Below the pieces are notes generated by a model, which was not told the DNA's origin, ran no database searches, and saw nothing but the letters and a program-made list of their open reading frames with translations. The position numbers and the translations under genes were made by a program. Positions 1 through 8,890 of a DNA stretch of 64,000 nt are shown piece by piece. Every line of letters begins with the position of its first letter. The first letter of the stretch is position 1. Source of the DNA: Hermatobates lingyangjiaoensis (lineage: Eukaryota > Arthropoda > Insecta > Hemiptera > Hermatobatidae); contig JAPFBL010000119.1 in NCBI GenBank assembly GCA_026182355.1, positions 888,501 through 952,500 on the forward strand, read 5' to 3'.

Positions 1-1066
1 ATAATACTTTATATCACATTTCACATAATACTCTACAATATATAGTGAAAGCCGGCCTAGGCAAGTATAGGCATTTATTCACTAATCTGTAAGAACTTAT
101 ACAACTTTTCTTACACATTTGTACATAAATGTAAGAAGATATTTTTAAGAAATGGCTACTTAAATAATAAAACACTAAATTTAAATGAAGCCGTCCCCTA
201 TTCTAATGGAGGCCAGTTGAGATAGGACTTTATTGTTCTGTTGGCATGAGGAATCTGCGAAGAATTGCCTTTTTCATTTTTACTTTTTTTTCTATTATAA
301 GTAATCTGATACCGTTATTAGTTAATCATTTTTATACTTGGTTCATCCTCTACTATTTTTAGTGTTTCCTACCAACCGAAAGTGTGTATTTTGACCATTC
401 TTCTAAAATCCCACAATTGACCGGATAAGGACGAAGTGTATCATCATAGCTGTCAAAACTTGTCCAGTAATCCACACCTTTTTCTTTCCCAAAAACAAAA
501 CTTACACTAGATCTTTTTAGACTGCCTGTTATATCAAAAACTTTATCAACCAATTGGATTGCACATGTGTGATGATTTTTATGTTAGTTTTGCTCCTACT
601 AAGCTGCGTAGGTGATTGTTTTCTCACAGGTCTTCCGTAGGTCTAAACTCAACCTGCCCAGAACAAAATTCCCATGAACCTAATTTAATAATAGACTACG
701 TGTCCAAACCTTTAATCAGATGCCCAATTGTAATACAACGTTTACTCTAAGAAATCAAAACTACTTTTGTTTTCTCCATCAACTTCTATCTTCTCCATTT
801 CCATAGTCATTTATTTTTATTCTATTTTTTTTATCCATCTTCATTTAGATGCTAATTGTCTTTACTTACGTTTATATGTTTTCCTTTTCCTTCCCTTTTG
901 TTTTTTGTGACAGCTGTCCGCAATTTGGGGGATAGTAAGGACTCGTGAGTACACATTTATTAGATACTCCTTGCATCTCAACGAAACGTAAACAGTTGTG
1001 GACAATACTCACCAGAATATTAGTTCGACATCCGTCATCCTCAGAAGTGCTTCACTTACTAAGCTA
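1..1066. other. AT-rich DNA, no clear gene
   Basis: No repeat family, exon pair or RNA gene is recognisable here. One short minus-strand reading frame (359-553) is listed separately. Homopolymer runs of A or T and scattered AT-rich stretches are all that can be described. Confidence 0.4.
359..553 (-). pseudogene. unrecognised short reading frame, possible exon or retro-derived remnant
   Basis: A 64-codon minus-strand frame with protein-like composition (Trp, Tyr, Cys and charged residues mixed, no low complexity), unlike the YIYI frames produced by TA repeats elsewhere. It contains KEKGVDYWTSFDSYDDTL and NCGILEEWSKY and ends in a stop. A T-rich stretch followed by AACAG in the minus sense, about 30 bp into the frame, could be a splice acceptor. 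I do not recognise the family. It could be a 3' exon of the minus-strand gene, part of a dead transposon, or chance. Confidence 0.2.
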
Positions 1067-1208
1067 CTAGTGGTACTTCTTAAAGAAAACAGGCTGAGTC
1101 ATAGCGACTTACGTCGTTGATTCAGAATAATGATGTCACAATATACGTAAATATTGCATTATATTCATTATTCATAAAAAATGGTTCCTCTAGACCTACT
1201 ACAAATAC
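1067..1208 (+). repeat. direct repeat, copy 1 (partner at 2879-3035)
   Basis: About 140 bp, starting near the shared word CAGGCTGAGTCATAGCG, recurs in the same orientation about 1.8 kb downstream with scattered substitutions and small indels. The interval between the copies holds palindromic hammerhead modules and TA tracts. The repeat itself has no reading frame or RNA motif that I recognise. Confidence 0.75.
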
Positions 1209-1345
1209 TGAGTACTGCACCAGCAGTACTGTACTCTAGCACCACTTCAGTGGAACACTTACTCACCTGATGACCACGGATGTAGAAATACCGATGTTCA
1301 GTAATTATCTGTGTTCTTTTTTTATGTTATCATATATTTATAAGA

Positions 1346-1533
1346 AGATTCCACAATAAAAAATTGAAACGTAAATCAACACCTAAATACAGTACAAAAT
1401 TCCGAAATGGGATCAAGATATTTCGAACAAGTAACTGGTCGTTGTATTGTACAAGGACTCATCCAGTGACCTTGACCAGGCCCAGTTGCTCTACTCAAAG
1501 ATCTTAGTCTCATTTCTGAATTTCAAACTGTGG

Positions 1534-1535
<2 letters not shown>
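1346..1535. mobile_element. diverged family E hammerhead module
   Basis: The left end resembles the reverse complement of the family E 3' region (CCACAATAAAA... then GAAACGTAAATCAACA). The right end contains CAAAGATCTTAGTC, the stem III / stem I segment of family E, followed by the family E tail and a (TA)n tract at 1536-1572. The middle is too diverged to show a full hammerhead core. It is probably an old palindromic copy. Confidence 0.45.
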
Positions 1536-1575
<40 letters not shown>

Positions 1576-1618
1576 TATAATATATTCAGGTAACTCACCA
1601 CAATTAGAGAAGATAGTC

Positions 1619-1654
1619 GCTCTAAGGCCTTTCGTTTTCACGTCGTCAGAGAGC
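1619..1654 (-). ncRNA. hammerhead ribozyme motif, family H, left arm
   Basis: Exact inverted copy of the motif at 1716-1751, with stem I, core, stem II and stem III all unchanged. In an RNA transcribed through the whole palindrome the two copies would pair with each other rather than fold separately, so activity would depend on transcription start and direction. Confidence 0.65.
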
Positions 1655-1715
1655 AAGTGAATACAAGTTGTAAGCAGTTATGAATTCATAACCTGCTTAC
1701 AACTTGTATTCACTT

Positions 1716-1751
1716 GCTCTCTGACGACGTGAAAACGAAAGGCCTTAGAGC
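1716..1751 (+). ncRNA. hammerhead ribozyme motif, family H, right arm
   Basis: Compact type I hammerhead layout. Stem I is GCUCU (1716-1720) with AGAGC (1747-1751). The core CUGACGA is at 1721-1727. One unpaired C (1728) follows, then a GU/AC stem II (1729-1730, 1735-1736) closed by a GAAA loop. GAA is at 1737-1739. Stem III AGGCCU (1740-1745) is self-complementary, and the base 5' of the predicted cut is U1746. Every core residue known to be needed (C3, U4, G5, A6, G8, A9, G12, A13, A14) is present. Stem II is very short, and the unpaired C is not in the textbook fold. Confidence 0.7.
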
Positions 1752-1818
1752 GACTATCTTCTCTAATTTGTGGTGAGTTACCTGAATATTTATATCACGT
1801 GTTATTGTGACAATTTTC

Positions 1819-1825
1819 TATATAT

Positions 1826-1861
<36 letters not shown>
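1819..1861. repeat. (TA)n tract
   Basis: About 43 bp of alternating TA with one phase slip, lying between the family H palindrome and the family A module at 1862. Confidence 0.95.
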
Positions 1862-2014
1862 CGGTTGGGTCTCCAACCGTCGCTTCACAAGTGCGCTTGG
1901 TGTCCCTTTCTCAACTCTCCAGACGACAGTTCAACCACGAATTAGAGACAGTAAGTGTAAGTGTGTTTGTTCCTTAGTTCTGTGTTTGTGATTCATCGTG
2001 AAACGTATATATAT
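1862..2014 (+). mobile_element. family A hammerhead module, mutated core
   Basis: Matches the intact family A copy at 46396-46563: GGTCTCCAACCGTCGCTTCACAAG, then the ribozyme region, then GTAAGTGTGTTTGTTCCTTAG and GTGATTCA. The ribozyme core has decayed: CUGAUGA reads CAGACGA and the stem II / GAA junction is altered. It starts directly after (TA)n. Confidence 0.75.
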
Positions 2015-2094
2015 GCATATATAAACCAAATCCAGAGAACAAACACACGTAAATGTAATCTATAAAACAAACTACTATTATTCGAATACCTTCA

Positions 2095-2330
2095 TTAGGT
2101 AGAAAGATGTTTCAAACATCATTAAGCCGACGTTTCGTCCATATTTGTAGACATCTTCAGGGCTTCATCAATACAGAACTTAATTCAATTTTAATTTTTA
2201 TATTTATTTTCATTTTTTAATTTTTATTTAAATTTTAATTTAATATACGAAACGTCGGCTTAAAGGTGTTATTATTGAAGCTAGAACAAACCTCGATAAA
2301 AAAGAAAAATAATGTTAAATAAATGTGGTC
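2095..2330. mobile_element. family G hammerhead module with partial inverted copy
   Basis: A minus-strand unit with an intact hammerhead motif (2124-2165) faces a plus-strand fragment starting at about 2245 (ACGAAACGTCGGCTTAAAGG) that keeps only the 3' half of the ribozyme and the tail GAAGCTAGAACAAACCTC. The same family recurs as a palindrome at 33717-33872. The AT-rich spacer at about 2170-2244 has no motif. Confidence 0.7.
2124..2165 (-). ncRNA. hammerhead ribozyme motif, family G
   Basis: Read on the minus strand: stem I AAGCC (2161-2165) pairs with GGCUU (2124-2128). The core CUGAAGA is at 2154-2160, with A at the variable position N7. One unpaired U follows, then stem II GUC/GAC with an AU-rich loop, GAA, a self-complementary stem III ACGU, and C before the predicted cut. 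All core residues are present. Four-base self-complementary stem III segments are typical of hammerheads that work as dimers. Confidence 0.7.
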
Positions 2331-2365
2331 GAGATAAGGAAAACATTCGTTTTTGACATTCGTCA

Positions 2366-2373
2366 TATTATAT

Positions 2374-2427
<54 letters not shown>

Positions 2428-2434
2428 TATATAT
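2366..2434. repeat. (TA)n tract
   Basis: About 69 bp of TA with a few phase slips, adjoining the family E module that starts at GATCAAACCACAAT. Confidence 0.95.
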
Positions 2435-2680
2435 GATCAAACCACAATATTAAATTGGAAAAAAGACTTAAGAACTTTCAACTGTAACAAGGGTCAGAGT
2501 CAAATATCCAACTGAAACACTACATGCAGAACATCATAGTGAGGGATTGAGTGCAGTGCGAGGTAAGAGTGGTATGTTTAAAAGGGTGCAAAGTGCATGA
2601 ATGTCGTTTTATTGTGGTTTGATCATTGATTGTTATTTCACGTGTATATGTGTAATCTTTCATGTATATAAAGTGACTCA
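2434..2680. mobile_element. family E hammerhead module, inverted pair with inserted middle
   Basis: The left half (minus) reads GATCAAACCACAAT, then a degenerate ribozyme region (GAACTTTCAACTGTAACAAG, CAGAGTCAAA). The right half (plus) is the tail GTGGTTTGATCATTGATTG and TTATTTCACGTG. Between them about 90 bp of unrelated sequence replaces the second ribozyme. Confidence 0.6.
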
Positions 2681-2878
2681 TGAAATGTATTAGAACTCTA
2701 CATTGTAGCTAATCAGGAAGTGCAGCAGTCAGGCAGATTGAAATTCAATTTGATGTGTAAAGCGATCAAGGACTTGAGTCATCAAAAAGTAATCGTAGTG
2801 CACTTTGACACAGATCTGGAACTGGTTAAAACATATTTTTTAAACCACTTAATGATTCAATCACAAAGACGAGGCTAC

Positions 2879-3035
2879 TAAAAAGTGGGACTTCTTGAAA
2901 AAACAGGCTGAGTCATAGCGTCTTAAGTCGTTGATTCAGAATAATGATGTGATAATATACGTAAATATTGCATTGGATTCATTATGCATACAAAAAAAAA
3001 AGTTCTTCTAGACCTATTACACATACTGAGTTATA
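2879..3035 (+). repeat. direct repeat, copy 2 (partner at 1067-1208)
   Basis: Same orientation as the first copy. Shared landmarks are CAGGCTGAGTCATAGCG, GTCGTTGATTCAGAATAATG, a run ending ACGTAAATATTGCATT and a late CTTCTAGACCTA. It differs by substitutions and a longer A run. Confidence 0.75.
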
Positions 3036-3135
3036 TATCAATATATGTGTCAGAAATGAATTCAATAGGAGAGTTTAATTAAAAAGCGTCGATTTATATG
3101 AGTAATGAGAGATAACTATTGAATGATGAAGCAAA

Positions 3136-3480
3136 TTGAAGTAGAAGCCTGGTGTTTTATGGACGAAATGGAAAGTAAAGGCAGTATCTGCAGCAATGTT
3201 GGGTGAAAGTGGAACCTCCCAGAATACAGGTCCAACTCTGTACATGGCAAACTCAGCCAACGATAAAACGCGCGGTAAAAACAAGTTACTACTATTGCTC
3301 TGAACATTTGAAGTAGAAGCCTTGTATGATTTAATGGACAAATTGGAAAGTAAAGGCAGTACTGCAGCAATGTTGGGTGAAAGTGGAACCTCCCAGAATA
3401 CAGGTCCAACTCTGTACATGGCAAACTCAGCCAACGATAAAACGCGCGGTAAAAACAAGTTCTCACTAGTGCTCCCTGAC
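3136..3480. repeat. 172-bp tandem duplication, exon-like
   Basis: Two head-to-tail copies begin at 3136 and 3308 (TTGAAGTAGAAGCC in each) and share the block from GGCAGTA to GGTAAAAACAAGTT almost without change. On the plus strand the second copy reads as a protein-like frame containing YDLMDKLESKGSTAAMLGES and TGPTLYMANSANDK. The first copy is broken by small indels. On the minus strand both copies are also partly open. I do not recognise a protein. The source could be a duplicated exon or a retrocopy. Confidence 0.6.
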
Positions 3481-3858
3481 CACTTTCGGCTATTAACTTC
3501 TACTAATAACTGAAATAAGACAACTTTATTAGAGTTTTTTTTTCTATAGTGCAATACGTTATTCAAGATTGCAGATTGCCACAATTAGAGTCAAAAGAAA
3601 TTAGGAAATTAAAATTAAATTTAATTGATAATTAAAATGTCGTGTATATAAATTTCACTTCAATTTAAAAGGATAAACGCGGCAAAAATTATTTGGTTTC
3701 TACTCTGTGGTATCTTGAATTTGAATTGTATTGTCATTTAATGTATTTCTATATGATATATTATATCATATAAATATATTATATATATATTTCTGAAATA
3801 ATTAGTCATTTTTTAAAATTTCATGTTCTTAGGCGTTGATATATATATATCAGCCAAA
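3481..3858. other. AT-rich DNA, nothing recognised
   Basis: Contains imperfect TATA-rich runs at about 3749-3791 and no gene, RNA motif or known repeat family that I can identify. Confidence 0.5.
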
Positions 3859-4400
3859 AACGAAGAAAAGCACACGTAATTTGAGCACCTTCAAATCTCA
3901 AATTTTCGGATGATAAAGAACTTGGTGTCGACAAGCATCCAAAATTTGCTGGTCGCCCATTCTCTTTTCTCCTGAAGAAGGAACATCCGAAAATTAGTTA
4001 AGTTTAGACTCTTTCTTAGTGTTAAATTTTTTAGTTTTTGAGCTATTTGAACAGTTTGGATGTTTGTCGAATATTAGTAAATATATATTAAGTGTGTTCT
4101 CTAATCGTCGATAATTATTGACACTGTAAATAATTATTTAGTGAGTTCTTTACTCTGTGTGTTACTTTCTTATTTTGACTGATAGTGTCCATTAAAAGAA
4201 TTAGAGATATCAAATGAACTATATATAATTTTGGTTTACCTTTCAGGAGAGATAAGAGGAAACCAATCCTGGAATACAGTGCAAATTAGCGTGGCTTGGT
4301 TCTCTTTATCTTCCTGAAGACGTTCAAACCGAAAATAGAGACTGTAAGGTGTTCTTCTGATTCATCAGATTTTGTTCATATTACAATTTCAATTTTCGGA
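3859..4400 (+). mobile_element. two or more diverged family A hammerhead modules
   Basis: The plus-strand unit at about 3940-4110 has a complete hammerhead core (separate entry). A second at about 4245-4400 reads CCTGAAGACGTTC, ACCGAAAATAGAGACTGTAAGG, a family A variant whose stem II has lost pairing. A minus-strand remnant lies at 3861-3920 (TCAAATCTCAAATTTTCGGA). They share family A words such as GTGTTC and GTTACTTTCTTATTTTGAC. Confidence 0.6.
3966..4005 (+). ncRNA. hammerhead ribozyme motif, family A variant
   Basis: Core CUGAAGA at 3972-3978, one unpaired A (3979), stem II GGA/UCC (3980-3982, 3986-3988) with an ACA loop, GAA (3989-3991), self-complementary AAUU (3992-3995), and A before the predicted cut. 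Stem II differs from the GGU/ACC of other family A copies but still pairs, so it is a compensatory change. Stem I is weak next to the core, so activity is doubtful. Confidence 0.5.
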
Positions 4401-4539
4401 TCGTAAATTCCAGAAAAAAGTGAATAAGATCAATCTACTAAAAAAATGGTGGACCATTCACATTCCGAAAGACACCGAAAATTGAGTATTTAAATGTGTT
4501 CATCGGAGTCTTGTGATTGCTAGTCCCCAGGAAGACAGG

Positions 4540-4702
4540 GCTGTCTCTATCGTACTATTCTGAGTACCGCTGTCTTCCTGCGGGACTCTTCGCTCTTCGC
4601 TCTGATGACGACGATTTCGAAATATCGATGTGAGTTATGTCTGTAGTCTTTTGTTTTCCTTCGTTTTTTATTTTATTGTAAAAAGTCCGTACGTTTCTTT
4701 TA

Positions 4703-4706
<4 letters not shown>
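4540..4706 (+). mobile_element. family D-like hammerhead module
   Basis: The unit runs into the (TA)n at 4707-4733. The core CUGAUGA is at 4602-4608, an unpaired C at 4609, a two-pair stem II GA/UC (4610-4611, 4617-4618), GAA at 4619-4621, self-complementary AUAU at 4622-4625 and C at 4626. The downstream GTGAGTT is shared with the family D copies at 38.1 and 40.8 kb. Stem I pairing is poor. Confidence 0.55.
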
Positions 4707-4733
<27 letters not shown>

Positions 4734-4737
<4 letters not shown>

Positions 4738-4925
4738 TTTAAAAATGAAAATGCGATCCAAAATGGACACAATACGAGTTTTCAGAATCTAAGAAGAGTA
4801 ACACACTGAGTAAAGAAAAACACTTACAAACTCAAATTTTTGGGCAATCCACCTTCAGGAGAAAGGAGAAAGGGAGATCAAGCACGTTGTAGACGTGCAA
4901 ACAACCCGTTACTTACCGTTGCGTC
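4734..4925 (-). mobile_element. family A-like module, minus strand, decayed
   Basis: Begins at (TA)n with the reverse complement of GGATCGCATTTTCATTTT, a variant of the shared 3'-terminal motif. It then has CACTTACAAACTCAAATTTT and a decayed ribozyme region (CCACCTTCAGGAGAAAGGAG), ending near the word CAAGCACGTTGTAGACG also seen at 33030-33050. The core is no longer intact. Confidence 0.55.
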
Positions 4926-7239
4926 GTTGAACGTTTATATACTGCGATATCAATAGCTGTAAAAGTAAACTCAGTAATTCCAGTAATCAGAATAACAGAA
5001 AGATAGGAATTATAATAAAAAATGAAGATTCTGTTAGTTCAAATAAACTTCTGATTATGACTAAAAGATACCAACTGTATATTTATAGAAGTATTAGTAA
5101 ATTCTTAGTTATTTTTAAATAAATTAATGTAAAAACCAAATTTTTTTTATTTGCATGAGAAATTTTAAATGTCCAATGAATAGATGATTTGTTTGTTTTA
5201 TCATAAAGGAATGAAAAGACATTGGAATGCAAGGTGAAAAGGCCGACAGAGATTTGCAGAGCACTGCTCTTTGGAGATTAACCTGCTCTTGGTGAGAAGT
5301 GCAAGCCCCGACCCTTCCACTGATCCGGTCCTGCCCTAGGCTAAACCGGCAGTCTCATGACCTAAATCTAAATATTATGATGTAAGATAAGCAGGGGCCT
5401 ATGGTCAGCGGCAACCGGCTCACCTCTTGTTCCGAGAGCTCTTGTAATACTTTAGCGTTTAGACATTCCATTGGGCGAGACATGATATTCTTTTAAAAAT
5501 CCACCCAATCCTCAAAGCTACTAAACGTTTTCTTTTGTCGATTCTTCTTCAATGAGATCCTTAATGAGATGCCAGGTACAAATTATTTACCATTGTGTAG
5601 TTATGCAGTATTTCTTTTCAATAATGAACTATTCATGAATTGCCAATTGAAGTAACGTCTTACAATTGTTGCATGACCACCAGTAGTTGTTGGAAATATA
5701 AAGGAAAATGATAACGACGTATGAAGTTATTGTTAAAGAAGCATAGCTATCATCAATCTATTTTAATTTATCCTACTTTTTGGATTGATACCAAAAATAT
5801 TTGAACACACACCTTTTTGAAAACATCTATTGTAACTTATAGGTTCAATAAAAGCTTTTTTAGAAAAAAAACAAGGAAAATCATTTAGGAGAAATATTCT
5901 GAACGTACAGCATTTGTTGAAGATAAGCATAGCATATAGAAGCCATGTTTACTACAATCTATTTCAACCGAAAGACAGACCCAGAAGAGTAAAATGGTAC
6001 TGATGCAACTTTGTACCTAGAAAAGATAAAAAAAATTCTTTACTCTGAACTGTCCATGAATATCCATTAGATAAAGGAATATTTAATAATGAAAAACAGG
6101 GAGTTACACCAGAGCAAGTAAGCTACCAACACATTCTGAAATGACAAACCCTGAGGATGTTCCAAATGAGGTACAATATACTGACAATGCGGACAGGAAG
6201 TCCGCAAAGAATAATGAAACCACTCCCTTACCTAAAAATGTATATTTAAATTTATTATAGTATACCAGTTAATAAAGGGATGTAATATTTGGAGAAACAA
6301 AGCAGTAAGTCAGTCATCATAATAAACTGCCAAGATAACACTATTTAAAGATATAAATATCTCATCTTTTTGCAATTACTTGATGGAATAATAAGAAAAA
6401 AGTGTTTATTAAGTATTTATCAGCTGGCATTAATATTCTGAATACTGTATTTAAGTGCTAATGGTAAAAATGAGAGAATTATGAAAAAACAACACTTTAT
6501 CTTCATTGCACAACGTATTTCTAGACTACCAAATAAATGAAAGAATAAAGATTAAAAGAACAAAGTCCTTCCATCAGATATGACATGACAAATTTATTCG
6601 CAAAATATAAAAAAAAACAAAATAATCAATAATAATTTGTAACAAAATAAATATATTTATAACTTCGGAGTGATCAAATTACATTGAAATATTATGCAGG
6701 AAAATATAAATTGGATTTTCCTCAATCTAAGTCAGCAAAAGTTAAAGTTACCCTGAAGTTTCTTACCTAACTTAAGAGTATATTCATGGCATCGTACGCA
6801 ACTTTTGGAATAATAATTTATTTGAACAACTTTTTACTAATTTAAATAATTTTTTTGTGGTCATTAGTTTGCAAGTAATAAATACCTCAATAGACACTTC
6901 AATGCAAATAATATAAAATCTTATCTTAAAAAATAATCTTAACTCTTCTGTAATTATTATAAAATGTTAGAAAAAAATGAAAAAATAGAAAATAATCTAC
7001 AACAATCTCGAAATCTGCAACAATATTAATCTAGAGTATAATGTAGTGATTATAGCAAGAATTACTTTTAGAGGAGGTTTATTTTGACGTTACTCCACTT
7101 TAGAAAACACATGTTGATTATTTGTCTAAACTGAAAGAATTTTTTTCCAGCAGACTAAAGACATTCTAAAGAATACACTAGGATTACGTGTGATCAAACG
7201 GATAACAGATATTCATAGGAGAAATGGAACTTTGTACTC
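4926..7239. other. AT-rich DNA with one GC-richer patch
   Basis: No exon, RNA gene or recognisable transposon. A GC-richer patch at about 5240-5480 (CAAGCCCCGACCCTTCCACT, GGTCAGCGGCAACCGGC) stands out from its surroundings and may be part of an unidentified repeat. The remainder has long A or T runs. Confidence 0.4.
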
Positions 7240-7620
7240 GCCGGAGATGACAAACATTTTCGCACCCGAGCCTGTATATAAGCATTGGCTTAAATATACA
7301 TCCACAGGTTCTTTAAACCAGGGGCAAAAAAGGCCACTGACTTTACCTGTAGCTGAGCAGGTTCCGTAGAACCTTTGGTTCGCAGTTCGATCCGAAACTC
7401 TTAAAATAAGGTAGTACTACGGGCGGCGGGGGCCGTTGAAGGGGTTCTCTCTTCAACCCGCCAACTGAGGTTGGACAGCTGTGGCTGTTGGTTCTTACCC
7501 AAGTTGGGTTGAGCCTTGTGGTAGCTATGTGAAAAGCAGTAACCTCTCGGGAGGATGCCTGCTTAGCATACCGGAGAGCTAGGGACCCCAAACACTTACC
7601 TGTGGGAACTCAGCTGATTG
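7240..7620 (+). repeat. moderately GC-rich repeat with tRNA-like promoter boxes, copy 1
   Basis: Plus-strand words TGTAGCTGAGCAGG (7348-7361, like a tRNA A box) and GTTCGATCC (7385-7393, like a B box) are 24-30 bp apart, as in tRNA-derived SINEs. The segment aligns, inverted, to 25060-25640 over at least 150 bp, for example TAGCTACAGGT and GTCAGTGG in that orientation. About 100 bp of shared sequence also lies upstream of the A box, so it is not a simple SINE head. An 82-codon minus-strand frame here is probably not coding. Confidence 0.5.
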
Positions 7621-8269
7621 GACTGGACGACTGCAATGCGAATGTTTTAATCAATCCTTTTTGTTAAATTAAGAAAATGTTTTGTAAGAACATTTTACAG
7701 TTAAATCAAATGATTTTTTAAAAAAATATATACATGTATATACTAAGAACTTTACAATTACTTGTTTTATATTTTTTTTTTTATCATACTTGTAATTTTA
7801 ATTTTATTGAGAAATCACGGTAAAAAAATATAGAGCATATTAACTATCTGTTAAACGAGTTTGTGGCAAACAAATGCTATAAATTTAACATTGCATAGTA
7901 TCTTTTCTTGTCAGTGTTCTCTCTCACTCCTACCCACTTCCTTAGAGGTACTCATGAATTCTCTGTATCTCTACTTCTTTTATCATTTGCTATTTCTTTT
8001 TAATTTGTAATGAAATACAAGTTTGCTATTTCTTTTGGCAAGGAAATAGTTATTATTTTAAACCATTTCAATTTAGCGGGAATTATGTACATAGAACATT
8101 ACATTTTGTGGACTATTACAGATATTCATGCACATTACTTTTAAACAAAAATAAAAATTAATACCCAATACCAATATATTCAATTTTCAGAAGCATATAA
8201 CTTTAGATTTTACTGTGCTAATACAAAGTTACAAATATCTTGTGCTAACCAAAAATTGAATTCATAGAA
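7621..8269. other. AT-rich DNA, nothing recognised
   Basis: No gene, RNA motif or repeat family identified. Long T and A runs occur at about 7700-7830. Confidence 0.45.
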
Positions 8270-8890
8270 AAATAACTCAGTTGCAGAATCAGATTTTCTT
8301 GACAAATAATGCAACAGTTGTTATAGATGATCTTAGTATTTGAAATGGAGATTGGAGAGTTCTTGAAAAACAATAAATCATTTTTTATAGATACTTACAG
8401 TTCAGAAAACCAAAATCGGGCTTTCTTCACAAACAATATAGTTTGTTGTTCTTACAAATACCCTCTGATAGGCATACTCGACTTTCTTGACAAACTATAC
8501 AACAGTTGTTATAGTAATCATAGCACATGATAGGCAAAGTCAGGCTTCCTGAGAAACAATATAGAAGTTGTTGTAGATACTTATTGCATCTGATAGGCAG
8601 ACTCAGGCTTCTTAACAAACAATACACCAGTTACTGTAGACACCCACAGCATCTGATAGGCAGACTCAGCTATCATGACAAACAATATAGAAGTTGCTGT
8701 AGATACTTATAGTATCTAATAGGCAGACTCAAGCTTCTTGGGAAACAATATGACAGTTGCTGTAGATACTCATAGCATCTGATAAGCTGACTAAGGCTTC
8801 CTGACAAACAGTATTCTACAGCAGTTGCTGTAGATACTTATATGTAATAGGCAGATTCGGATTTTTTGACAACACATGAACGAACATTCA
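8270..8890. repeat. 63-bp minisatellite, about nine to ten units
   Basis: The word GATAGGCA or a close variant recurs at 8467, 8529, 8592, 8655, 8718, 8781 and about 8845, a regular 62-63 bp spacing. Units share TTGACAAACAATAT, CAGTTGCTGTAGATACT and ATCTGATAGGCAGACTC and differ by several substitutions each. Upstream units to about 8275 are more diverged. Because 63 is a multiple of three, a 21-residue peptide repeat appears in the plus frame (8527-8712), with an open frame on the other strand too. That is expected from the period and is not evidence of a gene. Confidence 0.85.

Larger units (their letters stand above)
1582..1789. mobile_element. palindromic hammerhead module, family H
   Basis: An almost perfect inverted repeat of about 208 bp centred on GAATTC at 1682-1687, flanked by (TA)n at 1536-1572 and 1819-1861. 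Each arm carries the same 36-nt hammerhead motif (1619-1654 minus, 1716-1751 plus). The axis lies on the 5' side of both ribozymes, so the units are head to head with their 3' ends facing the TA tracts. There is no reading frame. The near-perfect arms imply recent formation or gene conversion between them. Confidence 0.8.

Noticed and set aside
8270..8890. CRISPR-like array of regularly spaced repeats
   Set aside because: Whole 63-bp units diverge together without constant repeats and variable spacers, and the DNA is eukaryotic.
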